A stretch of DNA of 64,000 bases, taken from positions 1 through 64,000 of the forward strand of contig DBMP01000001.1 in NCBI GenBank assembly GCA_002298145.1. Reading direction: 5' to 3'. The notes under the pieces were generated by a model. It ran no database searches, was not told the DNA's origin, and was given only the letters and a program-made list of their open reading frames with translations. The translations under genes and the position numbers were made by a program. Below are positions 43,562 to 51,675 of this stretch, one piece after another (the stretch's first letter is position 1; each line of letters starts with the position of its first letter). Origin of the DNA: Spartobacteria bacterium UBA695. Lineage in GTDB: Bacteria > Verrucomicrobiota > Verrucomicrobiia > Chthoniobacterales > Chthoniobacteraceae.

Positions 43562-45253
43562 ATGACGACGATCCAGACTCTCCTCGAATCCCGGCTTTCC
43601 GAAGCGTTGGGGGCCCCGGCCCAGGTCTCCGCCACGGCGGACGCCCGCTTTGGCGATTACCAGACCAATGTGGCGATGGTCCAGGCCAAGGCCCAGCGCG
43701 CCAATCCCCGCAAGATCGCGGCCGAGCTGATCGAGCGCATCAACGTGGCCGACTTCTGCGAGCCGCTCGAAATCGCCGGGGCGGGATTCATCAATTTCCG
43801 CCTGAAACCGGAGTTCGTAGCGCAGCGGACCCTCGCGCTCCTCGGCGACGCCCAACTCGGCGTGCCCAAGGCCGAAAAGCCGCAGAAGATCGTCATCGAC
43901 TTCAGCTCGCCCAACGTCGCCAAGCCGATGCACGTGGGCCACATCCGCTCGACCATTCTGGGCGATACGCTGGCCCGCATCGCGCGCTTCCTGGGCCACG
44001 AGGTCATTACAGACAACCACGTGGGGGACTGGGGAACGCAGTTCGGCAAGGTGATCTACGGCTGGAAGCACTTCCGCGACGATGCGGCGCTGGAGGCCGA
44101 CCCGATCCACGAACTGGTGCGCCTCTATAAAGAGGCCAACGCCCTCTGCGACTCGAACCCGGCCATCCTGGCAGAGTGCCGCGAGGAGCTGGTGAAGCTC
44201 CAGGCGGGCGACCCGGAGAATCTCGGCATCTGGAAAAACACAGTGGCCCTCTCCTGGAAGGAATTCGAGGCGATGTACAACCTCCTTGATATCCGCTTCG
44301 ACGAGCACCTGGGGGAGAGCTTCTACAACGACGACCTGGGGCCCCTGGTGGACCGCCTGCTTTCCTCCGGCATCGCCGAGGTGAGCGAGGGGGCCGTCTG
44401 TATTTTCTTCCGCGACCTCCCGGCCCTGGCCGATAAACCGGCGCTGATCCGCAAGAGCGACGGCGGGTTCCTCTATGCCACGACCGACCTGGCCACCATC
44501 GAGTACCGCATCAAGCGCTGGCACGCCGACGCCATCTGGTACGTGGTCGGCGCGCCCCAGGCGCTTCATTTCGAGCAGATTTTCGCCGCCACCCGGCGCA
44601 TCGGCCTGGAGGCCAACCTGAAGCACATTCCCTTCGGCAGCATCCTGGGCGAGGACCGCAAGCTCATGAAGACCCGCTCGGGGGAAAACGTCGGCCTGCG
44701 CGACGTGCTGGAGGAAGCCCGCACCCGGGCGCTGAAAATCGTCGCGGAAAAGAACCCCGGCCTGCCCGAGGCGGAGCAGCAGGAGATCGCCCGCGTGATT
44801 GGCATCGGCGCGGTGAAGTATGCCGAGCTCTCGCAGTTCCGCATGAGCGACTACGTTTTCTCCTGGGACAAGATGCTCTCCTTCCAGGGCAACACGGCCC
44901 CGTATCTGCAAAACGCCTACGTGCGCATTCAGTCGATTTTCCGCAAGCTGGAGGGTAAGTTCACGCCCCCCTCGGCGCTGACGCTCTCCGAGCCCGCCGA
45001 ATGGGCCCTGGCCAAGAAGCTCCTCGCCTTCGGGGAGACGGTGCCAGAGACGCTGGGCGACTTCCGCCCGAACCTGCTGGCCAACTACCTCTTTGAACTG
45101 GCCAATACGTTCCACAGCTTCTACGAGGCCTGCCCCGTGCTCAAGAGCGAGGGGGCGGTGAGGGAATCGCGCCTCGCCCTGTGCGAATTGACCGCCCGCG
45201 TGCTGCGCTCCGGGCTCGGGCTGCTGGGCATCGAGACCACGGAGCGGATGTAG
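43562..45253 (+). CDS. argS: Arginyl-tRNA synthetase
   Basis: This 563-residue class I synthetase has an N-terminal Arg-S domain (about 1-90), then the HIGH-type motif PMHVGHIRS (normally HVGHLRS), TDNHVGDWGTQFGKVI, the KMSKS-equivalent region KLMKTRSGENV, and the C-terminal DALR anticodon domain (QNAYVRIQSIFRK, FHSFYEACPVL). The ATG at 43562 fits the family start; an upstream frame to 43484 is the G+C-rich leader. The length is normal. Confidence 0.96.
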   Translation: MTTIQTLLESRLSEALGAPAQVSATADARFGDYQTNVAMVQAKAQRANPRKIAAELIERINVADFCEPLEIAGAGFINFRLKPEFVAQRTLALLGDAQLGVPKAEKPQKIVIDFSSPNVAKPMHVGHIRSTILGDTLARIARFLGHEVITDNHVGDWGTQFGKVIYGWKHFRDDAALEADPIHELVRLYKEANALCDSNPAILAECREELVKLQAGDPENLGIWKNTVALSWKEFEAMYNLLDIRFDEHLGESFYNDDLGPLVDRLLSSGIAEVSEGAVCIFFRDLPALADKPALIRKSDGGFLYATTDLATIEYRIKRWHADAIWYVVGAPQALHFEQIFAATRRIGLEANLKHIPFGSILGEDRKLMKTRSGENVGLRDVLEEARTRALKIVAEKNPGLPEAEQQEIARVIGIGAVKYAELSQFRMSDYVFSWDKMLSFQGNTAPYLQNAYVRIQSIFRKLEGKFTPPSALTLSEPAEWALAKKLLAFGETVPETLGDFRPNLLANYLFELANTFHSFYEACPVLKSEGAVRESRLALCELTARVLRSGLGLLGIETTERM

Positions 45254-45295
45254 CTTGCCTTATTCCGCTAAATCCGCAGAGTGGCACCCCTCATC

Positions 45296-45907
45296 ATGAG
45301 ACCCAATATTACCCTGATTACCGCGTTGGCAGGTGCTTGCCTCTCAGCCGGTTGCGTTGTCGAACCGCTTCCTCCCCCACCCAACGGCCCCATTTATCGT
45401 GGCGGCTATGTAGAGGCCGCCCCGTATCCTCCGGACGAGATTTTTGTTCCCGAGATTGTCATCATTGAAAGGGGCATCCGCCACGACCGGTATTTCTATC
45501 AACGCCATCCCGAGATCTATCGCCGGGACCGGATGATGTATCCGGACCGCTTCCGCATGCCGCCGCCGCACCACCGGGGGGATTTCCGCCCGGATCACCG
45601 CCCGGACTATCACCACCCGAATTTCCAACGGCCTGAAGTTCAGCGCCCCGGCAACCAACGGCCTGAGTTTCAGCGCCCCGGCAACCAACAGCCCGAGTTT
45701 CAGCGCCCTGGCGGCCAACGGCCCGAGTTTCAGCGCCCTGGCGGCCAACGGCCTGAGTTTCAGCGCCCTGGCGGCCAACAGCCAGGAGCCCAGCGCCCGG
45801 GAGCCCAGCAGCCGACGAATAACCAGCAGCCGGTCGATCACCGCAAAGATGATCCCCGCAAGAAAAAGCCTCTCCCGGGACAACCCGATGGCCAGGTACA
45901 TCCCTAG
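45296..45907 (+). CDS. Predicted lipoprotein with QRPEFQRPG repeats
   Basis: The ATG at 45296 begins a lipoprotein signal peptide with lipobox LSAGC (about residues 15-19). After a Pro-rich and then His/Arg/Asp-rich region come about seven tandem decapeptides (RPEFQRPGGQ type, about residues 112-165), then a Gln/Pro/Lys tail. The composition suggests an extended, disordered envelope lipoprotein, possibly cell-wall- or polysaccharide-interacting. No family is recognised. Confidence 0.72.
   Translation: MRPNITLITALAGACLSAGCVVEPLPPPPNGPIYRGGYVEAAPYPPDEIFVPEIVIIERGIRHDRYFYQRHPEIYRRDRMMYPDRFRMPPPHHRGDFRPDHRPDYHHPNFQRPEVQRPGNQRPEFQRPGNQQPEFQRPGGQRPEFQRPGGQRPEFQRPGGQQPGAQRPGAQQPTNNQQPVDHRKDDPRKKKPLPGQPDGQVHP
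45629..45778. repeat. Five 30-bp in-frame tandem repeats
   Basis: Five units of 30 bp begin at 45629, 45659, 45689, 45719 and 45749, with a partial sixth. Each encodes RPEFQRPGxQ or a close variant. There are no spacers, so this is a protein-coding minisatellite. Confidence 0.9.
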
Positions 45908-45930
45908 CTTCCGGGGTTAACTCAACCTTT

Positions 45931-45976
45931 AAAAAAAACAGCGCGCGCTTGGGTTACACCGGGCGCGCGCTTTTTT
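45931..45976. terminator. Bidirectional terminator between convergent genes
   Basis: An 8-bp stem GCGCGCGC (45941-45948) with GCGCGCGC (45963-45970) is flanked by eight A on the left (45931-45938) and six T on the right (45971-45976), so it can act on both strands. The TAA of the MauE-like gene (45954-45956) lies in the loop. Confidence 0.9.
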
Positions 45977-46388
45977 GTTCCTCAAGCCAGAGCCAGGCCA
46001 GCGCCGCCAGCAGAACGAGATCGCGAAAGAGCGCGACGCCGATCTGCCCGACCGACCCGCTCGGGCCGAAGCATCCGCATTCGATATCCAGCCCCCTCGC
46101 CCAGGCGCTCACCAGGGCGACGATAAAGACCACGGTGAGGGCCGCCAGCAGGGCGATCGAGCCGGTGTAAAAACGCCGCACCACCAGGCCCGCTCCGCAT
46201 AAAATCTCTAGCCACGGGAGGTAAAGCGCCAGCAGCGACGCCGCCGGGCCGGATAGAATCCGGTAGCCCTCAACGGCTTGCACAAAGGCCACCGGGTCCA
46301 CGACCTTGAGCACGCCCGCGACGATGAAGAGCCAGCCGATGACCCAGCGCAACAACAGGCGGCCCCACGGCTTCAGCGCGTTTTCCAT
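45954..46388 (-). CDS. MauE/DoxX-family membrane protein
   Basis: This 144-residue protein has four hydrophobic helices and begins near LLRWVIGWLFIVAGVLKVVDP. The motif GLDIECGCFGPSG, with paired cysteines, is a MauE-type signature. MauE-like proteins are linked to disulfide or redox maturation of periplasmic proteins. It is the last gene of a three-gene operon, and its start overlaps the rhodanese gene by 16 bases. The last five codons lie within the terminator hairpin. Confidence 0.82.
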   Translation of the reverse strand: MENALKPWGRLLLRWVIGWLFIVAGVLKVVDPVAFVQAVEGYRILSGPAASLLALYLPWLEILCGAGLVVRRFYTGSIALLAALTVVFIVALVSAWARGLDIECGCFGPSGSVGQIGVALFRDLVLLAALAWLWLEEQKSARPV

Positions 46389-46801
46389 GTGTTCCAGCCT
46401 CCCTGCAAGATCCCGACGGTGCCGAGATTAAAGTCCCGCAGCCGAGAGGCCACCTCGTGGCTGTCGGCCTGCGCCGGAGAGGCGCAATAGACGACAACGG
46501 CACGCCCGGGCTCCCATTTTTCGAGCAGCACCGGGAGGGCCGCGTCCCACTCCGCCACGTTGAGCAGCAGCGCGCCCGGGATGTGCTCGGCCTCGTAGTC
46601 CGCCCTCGGCCGGGCGTCGATCCAGAGCGGCTTCTCGCGCAAGGCCTCTTCCAAAGTGATTTCCTGCGGCTCCGGCTCGGGCTTTTGCGGCAGACCACCC
46701 CGCAGCCATGCGGTGATCCCCGCGCCGCAAGCGGCCAGGGCCACGAGCGCCACGGCCTGGCAGGCAGCCCGCCGAAGCGCCTCTCTACTTAACCTGAGCA
46801 T
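46373..46801 (-). CDS. Membrane-anchored rhodanese-domain protein
   Basis: This 142-residue protein has an N-terminal membrane anchor (about residues 14-35, VALVALAACGAGITAWL) and a rhodanese domain: EALREKPLWIDARPRADYEAEHIPGALLL and the active-site loop VVYCASPAQADS with a cysteine in the sulfurtransferase position. The loop is long enough to be a catalytic type. It lies between DUF1573 and MauE genes, overlapping both (17 and 16 bases). The arrangement suggests joint action on sulfur or thiol chemistry outside the cytoplasm. Confidence 0.85.
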   Translation of the reverse strand: MLRLSREALRRAACQAVALVALAACGAGITAWLRGGLPQKPEPEPQEITLEEALREKPLWIDARPRADYEAEHIPGALLLNVAEWDAALPVLLEKWEPGRAVVVYCASPAQADSHEVASRLRDFNLGTVGILQGGWNTWKTR

Positions 46802-47438
46802 AGGCCTGGAAGTCCTTGTTCTCTCCCGAGCGCGTGACGCCCTGGAGCTTGAGAACGGCCGTTTGCTTTTCCCCGGTGGCGGAGGGGGCTACGCTCAGCT
46901 GGTATTCCGCCCCTTCCTTGACCGTCGAGACCTTGGCGGTGAACAGCGGGTTGTTAGAGGAGACACCGACAATTTTAAGCCCCGCTTCCGAAGGCACCCG
47001 GACGCGGATCGTTTTCGGCCGGGGCTCTTCGCCGGTGCGCCAGAAGACGAGCGGCGGATCGAGCTGGACGGCGTCGCCAATGCGGGCAACGAGGGTCAGC
47101 GTGACGGGCTCGGGTTCGCCCTTGATTTTCACCGCAATGGCCTTGGCCTGGGTCCCCTTGCGCGAGCCGGGGGTGAATATGGCGTCGATCTGCCCTTTTT
47201 CGCCGGGCTGGTAGACTTTCTTATCGAGCGCGGCGGTGGTGCAGCCGCAGCCGGGCTTGACGGAGTCGATCACCACCGGCTGTTTCGAGACGTTGGTGAA
47301 GCCAAACTCCGCCCGGACGGTTTTTTCTCCCGGGACGCCCTGGGCCTCGACCGTTTTGCGGTCCCATTTCAGCGCCGAATCTGCGTTTACCCAACCGGTC
47401 AGGGCGGCCGTGATGATCAAAAAGGGAATGAGCCTCAT
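46785..47438 (-). CDS. DUF1573 secreted protein
   Basis: The ATG at 47438, preceded by AGGGAG, begins a signal peptide (MRLIPFLIITAALTGWVNA). The 217-residue protein has a DUF1573 domain near the N-terminus: FGFTNVSKQPVVIDSVKPGCGCTTAAL, with the conserved CGC. A second beta-sandwich follows. DUF1573 proteins are common in Bacteroidota and Verrucomicrobiota and often neighbour MauE and rhodanese genes; the function is unknown. It is the first gene of the operon. Confidence 0.87.
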   Translation of the reverse strand: MRLIPFLIITAALTGWVNADSALKWDRKTVEAQGVPGEKTVRAEFGFTNVSKQPVVIDSVKPGCGCTTAALDKKVYQPGEKGQIDAIFTPGSRKGTQAKAIAVKIKGEPEPVTLTLVARIGDAVQLDPPLVFWRTGEEPRPKTIRVRVPSEAGLKIVGVSSNNPLFTAKVSTVKEGAEYQLSVAPSATGEKQTAVLKLQGVTRSGENKDFQAYAQVK

Positions 47439-47520
47439 ACTCCCTGAATCGCGGGCCGGTCGTCGGTCTGGTGGGTGCTTCTGGGGATTCTGGGGATTCT
47501 GGGAGGCGTAGGGGCATCTC

Positions 47521-48381
47521 CTACCAGCGCCGCTCTTCCCGCCGGAATTGGGCGGGCCCGCGCCGGGTGTAGCGCAGGAAGACCCGGCTGAAATGGTGCC
47601 GGTTGGCGAACCCGGTGGCCTCGGCGATTTCCTCAATGGAGGCGTCTGACAAGAGCAGCAGGCGGCACGCCTCGCGAATCCGCCGCCGGGCAACGTACCG
47701 GGCGGGCGTGGCGCCGGTCCATTCCTTGAACCAGCGGATGAATCCCTCCAGGCTCATGGCTGCCTGGGAGGCAAGGAGGGCGTTGGAGAGGTCGCCCGGC
47801 AGGGAACGCTCGATGCGCTCCAGCACGGCTCCCAGCGCGGGGGGGAAGCCCGGGCCCGGGCCGGGCATTTCCGCCGCCCAGGCGTGGAGCAGGCTTAGGG
47901 TAAGCTGGTAGAGGCGCCATTTTCCCTCGGGCGGCGGCACGGCTTCGGCCAGGCATTCGCGCAAGGCGGCAAGATTGGCCCCCATCGGGCCGGTGAGCGG
48001 GACGCGGCGAACCTCGTGGGCCAGGCCCATTACCAGCGGCGGCGAAAAGTGGACCCACAGATGCGGCACCCCGGAGGCTCCCCGGGAGTCAAAGGGCGTG
48101 TTTTCCGGGATGATGAGCAGTTCGCCGGGAGAGAGCGCCAACCGGCGGCCCGCCACGACCACCGCCGAACCTTTTTTGCCGTTGTAGTAAAGCCGCCAGA
48201 ACGGGTTGCAGAGGCCGTCGTAGTTCCAGTCGCCGCAGTCGGGCAGGAAGCCGCATTCGTGAAGCTGGAAGCCGCCCCCTCCGGCGGGGGCTACATCGTG
48301 GAGCGCCGCGGAACGCAGCTGCCGGGGGTCTTTCCACCGGATCAGATCATTTTTGGATATAACAAAAGCACGATTCGGCAC
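47521..48381 (-). CDS. AraC family transcriptional regulator
   Basis: This 286-residue regulator has an N-terminal cupin-like sensing region (about 1-150, GELLIIPENTPFDSRG, LWVHFSPPLV). The C-terminal AraC-type double helix-turn-helix (about 190-286) contains IRWFKEWTGATPARYVARRRI and IEEIAEATGFANRHHFSRVFLRYTRRGPAQFR. Such proteins usually sense a sugar and activate catabolic genes. It is divergent from the glycoside hydrolase, with only 79 bases between the starts, so that gene is the probable target. Confidence 0.92.
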   Translation of the reverse strand: MPNRAFVISKNDLIRWKDPRQLRSAALHDVAPAGGGGFQLHECGFLPDCGDWNYDGLCNPFWRLYYNGKKGSAVVVAGRRLALSPGELLIIPENTPFDSRGASGVPHLWVHFSPPLVMGLAHEVRRVPLTGPMGANLAALRECLAEAVPPPEGKWRLYQLTLSLLHAWAAEMPGPGPGFPPALGAVLERIERSLPGDLSNALLASQAAMSLEGFIRWFKEWTGATPARYVARRRIREACRLLLLSDASIEEIAEATGFANRHHFSRVFLRYTRRGPAQFRREERRW

Positions 48382-48460
48382 AGACGTATTTATGCCTCAA
48401 GCGCTAGGATATGACAATCTCAACCCTCCCTAAGTCCATCATTAAAAGACATACCGCGCT

Positions 48461-50488
48461 ATGATCCCCAAAAAACTTCGCTTCCGCCAGGTCCACCTCG
48501 ACTTTCACACCTCCCCCGACATCGAAGGCATCGGGACCGCGTGGGACAAAAAGGCCTGGCAGGAGACGCTCCAGGCCGCGGCGGTCGATTCCATCACCTG
48601 CTTTTCCAAATGTCACCACGGCCTAAGCTACCACCCGACGCGGGTGGGCGTGATGCACCCGCATTTGAAGTTCGACCTGCTGCGCAAGCAGATTGACGCC
48701 TGCAAGGAAATCGACGTGCGCGTGCCGGTCTACCTCTCGGCGGGGCTCGACAACACCATCACCCTGACCCACCCGGAGTGGCGCGAACTCAACGCCTCGG
48801 GAGGCCCCGGCGGCGCGGTATGGAATAATACTACCCCTCTCCAGCCCGGCTTCCACAAGCTCTGTTTCAACACGCCCTACCTCGACTACCTCTGCCGCCA
48901 GATCGAGGAGGCGGTGACGCTCTTCCCCGAGGCCGACGGGATATTCCTGGATATTATCTACCAAGGCGAGTGCTGCTGCAACTGGTGCATGAAGGAAATG
49001 AAGCGCCTGGGGTTGGACCCGCTCAAGGAGGAAGACCGCAAGGCGTCGGCCCGCCTCGCGCTGGAGCGCTACTACCGGGCCACGACCGCTGCCTGCAAGA
49101 TCAAGGACGCCGCCATGCCGGTATTCCACAACAGCGGCAACGTGAGCCGCGAGGACCGCGACCTGCTGCAATACCAGAGCCACCTGGAGCTGGAATCGCT
49201 GCCGACCGGCGGCTGGGGCTATGACCATTTCCCCGAGTCGGCGGCCTATGCCTCGCGCGTGGGGCTCGACTACCTCGGGATGACCGGGAAGTTCCACCTT
49301 TCCTGGGGTGAATTCGGCGGCTTCAAGCACCCCAACGCCCTGCGCTACGAATGCGCCGCGATGACGGCCTTTGGCGCGAAGTGCAGCGTGGGCGACCAGC
49401 TCCACCCCGACGGGCGGCTCGACCCCTCGACCTACGAGATCATCGGCGAGGCCTACAACGAGCTGGCCGCGACCGAGCCTTGGTGCACCGGCACACTCCC
49501 CGTGGCCGACATCGCGATCCTCTCCAGCGAAGCCGAGAACGGCCGCAGCGAAGCGACTGGAGCAGCGGACACCGGCGCATGCCGCATCCTGCTGGAGGGC
49601 CACCACCTCTTCGCGCTCGTCGACCGGACGGCGGATTTCGGAGCGTTCAAACTGCTGGTGTTACCAGATAATATCGCCATCGACGAGAACCTCCGGGCCC
49701 GGCTCGACGGCTTCCTGGCGGGCGGCGGCAAGCTGCTCCTCTCCGGCGCCAGCGGGCTGAAAAAAGGGACGGCGGCGTTCGCCTGGGACCTCGGAGCGGA
49801 TTACTCCGGCGAGAGCCCGTTCTCGCCCGATTACCTGCTGCCCGCGCCCGGCTTCCGGCCTGCGTTCATCCGCACGCCCTCAGTCTCCTACGGCGCTTCG
49901 CACCGGATCAAGGCGACCACAGGGCAAAGCCTCGGCCAGATCTTTGACCCGTACTTCAACCGCACCTACGCCCATTTTTGCAGTCACCGCCACACCCCCT
50001 ACCAGCCCGAACCCTCCGGCTACGACGCGGGCGTCATCCACGGCAACCTCGCCTACCTCGCCCACCCGGTTTTCTCGATCTACCGCTGGAACGGCACGCT
50101 GGTGCAGCGGGAGCTGGCCCTCAAGGTGATCGACGCGCTCCTGGGCGAGACGCGGACGGTGCGAACCAACCTCCCCACAGGCGCGCGGGTGACGCTTCAC
50201 CGCCAGGCCCCCGAGAAGCGCCAGGTGCTCCACCTCCTTTACGCGAGCAAGCAAACCCGGGGCGGCCTGGCCAAAGAGTGGCAGGAAAACAGCGCGGTGG
50301 TGGAAGTCATCGAAGACCTGGAGCCGCTGGCGAACATCGGGGTATCGGTCTGCTCAGAAGCCCCCATCGCACGGGCCACGCTGGAGCCTCAGGGAGAGGA
50401 ACTGCCGATCACCTGCCGCGAAGGGCGCATCGAGTTCACGATCCCCTCCTTCACCTGCCACCAGATCGTGGCGCTGCACGAGGCGTAA
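48461..50488 (+). CDS. GHL6-type glycoside hydrolase (GH151-like, possible alpha-L-fucosidase)
   Basis: This 675-residue cytoplasmic protein (no signal peptide) opens with LRFRQVHLDFHTSPDIEGIG, matching the hypothetical glycosyl hydrolase 6 (PF14871) domain. Acidic candidates for catalysis lie in DGIFLDIIYQGEC and SYQSHLELESLPTGG-like regions. From about residue 370 there is a GH42-type trimerisation fold (VADIAILSSEAENG, LFALVDRTADFGAFKLLVLPD) and a C-terminal beta domain. GH151 alpha-L-fucosidases share this layout, but sugar specificity is not readable. It is probably controlled by the divergent AraC regulator. Confidence 0.72.
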   Translation: MIPKKLRFRQVHLDFHTSPDIEGIGTAWDKKAWQETLQAAAVDSITCFSKCHHGLSYHPTRVGVMHPHLKFDLLRKQIDACKEIDVRVPVYLSAGLDNTITLTHPEWRELNASGGPGGAVWNNTTPLQPGFHKLCFNTPYLDYLCRQIEEAVTLFPEADGIFLDIIYQGECCCNWCMKEMKRLGLDPLKEEDRKASARLALERYYRATTAACKIKDAAMPVFHNSGNVSREDRDLLQYQSHLELESLPTGGWGYDHFPESAAYASRVGLDYLGMTGKFHLSWGEFGGFKHPNALRYECAAMTAFGAKCSVGDQLHPDGRLDPSTYEIIGEAYNELAATEPWCTGTLPVADIAILSSEAENGRSEATGAADTGACRILLEGHHLFALVDRTADFGAFKLLVLPDNIAIDENLRARLDGFLAGGGKLLLSGASGLKKGTAAFAWDLGADYSGESPFSPDYLLPAPGFRPAFIRTPSVSYGASHRIKATTGQSLGQIFDPYFNRTYAHFCSHRHTPYQPEPSGYDAGVIHGNLAYLAHPVFSIYRWNGTLVQRELALKVIDALLGETRTVRTNLPTGARVTLHRQAPEKRQVLHLLYASKQTRGGLAKEWQENSAVVEVIEDLEPLANIGVSVCSEAPIARATLEPQGEELPITCREGRIEFTIPSFTCHQIVALHEA

Positions 50489-50513
50489 ACCCCTCTTGGG
50501 AGGACGGCGGCGT

Positions 50514-51272
50514 CTAGATGATGCCGCCGTTGACCCGCAGCGTCTGGCCGTCAACCCACCCGGCATCGGGGCCCACCAGGAAGGCCACGACGCGGGAGAT
50601 ATCCTCGGGCTGTCCGAGCCGTCCCATGGGGGGCAGCTTGGCAAGGTGCTCGATCTGTTCCGGCGTTTTGTCCTTCAGGAAAAGCTCGGTGGCGGTCGGC
50701 CCAGGGGCGATGGCGTTGACGGTGATGCCCCGGCCCCGCAGTTCCTTGGCAAAGATATTCGTCATCGTCTCGACCGCCGCCTTGGTCGCGGCGTAAATCG
50801 AGTAACCCGGCAGCGCGAGGGCTTTGACGCTGCTGGAAAAATTGACGATGCGCCCCCCGGGGCGAAGCTTCGAAGCCGCGACCCGCAGCGTGTTGAAGGT
50901 TCCCTTGAGGTTCACCGCCACCAGGCGATCAAAAAGATCGTCATCGGTATCGGCAAGCAAGGTCTGGCCCGGCTGGATAATCCCGGCGTTGTTGATCAAA
51001 ATATCCACGCCACCGAAAAGCGCAGCCGCTTGGTCAAACAAGGCGGCGACTTGCGCGGGAACCGAGACATCGGCCTGGATGGCCGCCGCTTGCCCCCCCT
51101 GTTCGCCAATCTCCCGGACGACCGCGTCGGCGTCGGCTTTGCGGCCCGCGTAGTTGATGACGACGGCGATGCCATCAGCGGCCAGGCGGCGCGCGATGGA
51201 GGCCCCGATCCCGCGGGAGGACCCGGTGACGATGGCGACCCTGGCAGGATGGTTTTGCGGATGAGTGCTCAT
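50514..51272 (-). CDS. SDR family oxidoreductase (3-oxoacyl-ACP reductase-like)
   Basis: This 252-residue short-chain dehydrogenase has the Rossmann TGSSRGIGASIA (residues 16-27), NNAG, catalytic Ser in NFSSSVKAL and YSIYAATK, and the C-terminal WVDGQTLRVNGG typical of FabG-like classical SDRs. Substrate unknown; not next to fatty-acid genes, so a general alcohol/sugar reductase is as likely as FabG. It is convergent with the glycoside hydrolase, 25 bases apart. Confidence 0.9.
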   Translation of the reverse strand: MSTHPQNHPARVAIVTGSSRGIGASIARRLAADGIAVVINYAGRKADADAVVREIGEQGGQAAAIQADVSVPAQVAALFDQAAALFGGVDILINNAGIIQPGQTLLADTDDDLFDRLVAVNLKGTFNTLRVAASKLRPGGRIVNFSSSVKALALPGYSIYAATKAAVETMTNIFAKELRGRGITVNAIAPGPTATELFLKDKTPEQIEHLAKLPPMGRLGQPEDISRVVAFLVGPDAGWVDGQTLRVNGGII

Positions 51273-51330
51273 GACTTTTTATACGACTTTCATAGTCAAA
51301 CGCCACTAAACGGCCTCTCTATAAAAAATA

Positions 51331-51380
51331 TCTCACGCAAAGAAGGCAGATGCGTTTCTTCTTTGCGTCTTTGCGTGAGA
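51331..51380. repeat. Palindromic element, CTTTGCGT type
   Basis: A perfect 12-bp stem TCTCACGCAAAG (51331-51342) with CTTTGCGTGAGA (51369-51380) encloses an inner direct/inverted CTTCTTTGCGT. It is related to 3961-4010. Confidence 0.7.
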
Positions 51381-51454
51381 CTTAATGCCTTTTATCTGTG
51401 TAAATCGTATTATTCTAGACACCTAATAGACAAAAAGCCATGAAGAGCACCTTT

Positions 51455-51522
51455 GGGGGTGTTCGCTGCGGGACCAATCGGGTGATACAAAAAAGCCCGA
51501 CCGATCGTGCAGGGAAACCCCC
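51455..51522 (+). other. Weak candidate for a folded RNA element
   Basis: Three nested short stems lie in the 51273-51675 gap: GGGGGT/ACCCCC (51455-51460 with 51517-51522), CTGC/GCAG (51466-51469 with 51509-51512) and TCGGG/CCCGA (51478-51482 with 51496-51500). Stems are short and the strand is uncertain. The rest of the gap holds the palindrome at 51331 and a tiny lipoprotein frame. Confidence 0.25.
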
Positions 51523-51588
51523 GTGGAATTAACTGGCCCCTGTTTTAGCGAACGGCAATGCTCAGCTCTCGTGAATACCCGGACCGTG

Positions 51589-51663
51589 ATGAGATTGTTT
51601 TACCTGGCAACGTTCGCCGTTTTTTTATTCCTGGGAACAGGCTGTGCATCGATCGAGTGGTGA
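51589..51663 (+). CDS. Tiny predicted lipoprotein (entericidin-like size)
   Basis: A 24-codon frame starting at ATG 51589 encodes MRLFYLATFAVFLF, then LGTGCASIEW and a TGA. The N-terminal basic residue, hydrophobic core and lipobox LGTGC are those of a very short lipoprotein such as an entericidin. No Shine-Dalgarno sequence is evident. It may instead be the 5' end of a decayed gene. Confidence 0.45.
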   Translation: MRLFYLATFAVFLFLGTGCASIEW

Positions 51664-51675
51664 TGAGGTGATGCC

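Noticed and set aside
45629..45778. Regular 30-bp repeats as a CRISPR array
   Set aside because: The units are directly adjacent without unique spacers, in frame with a lipoprotein gene, and there are no cas genes.
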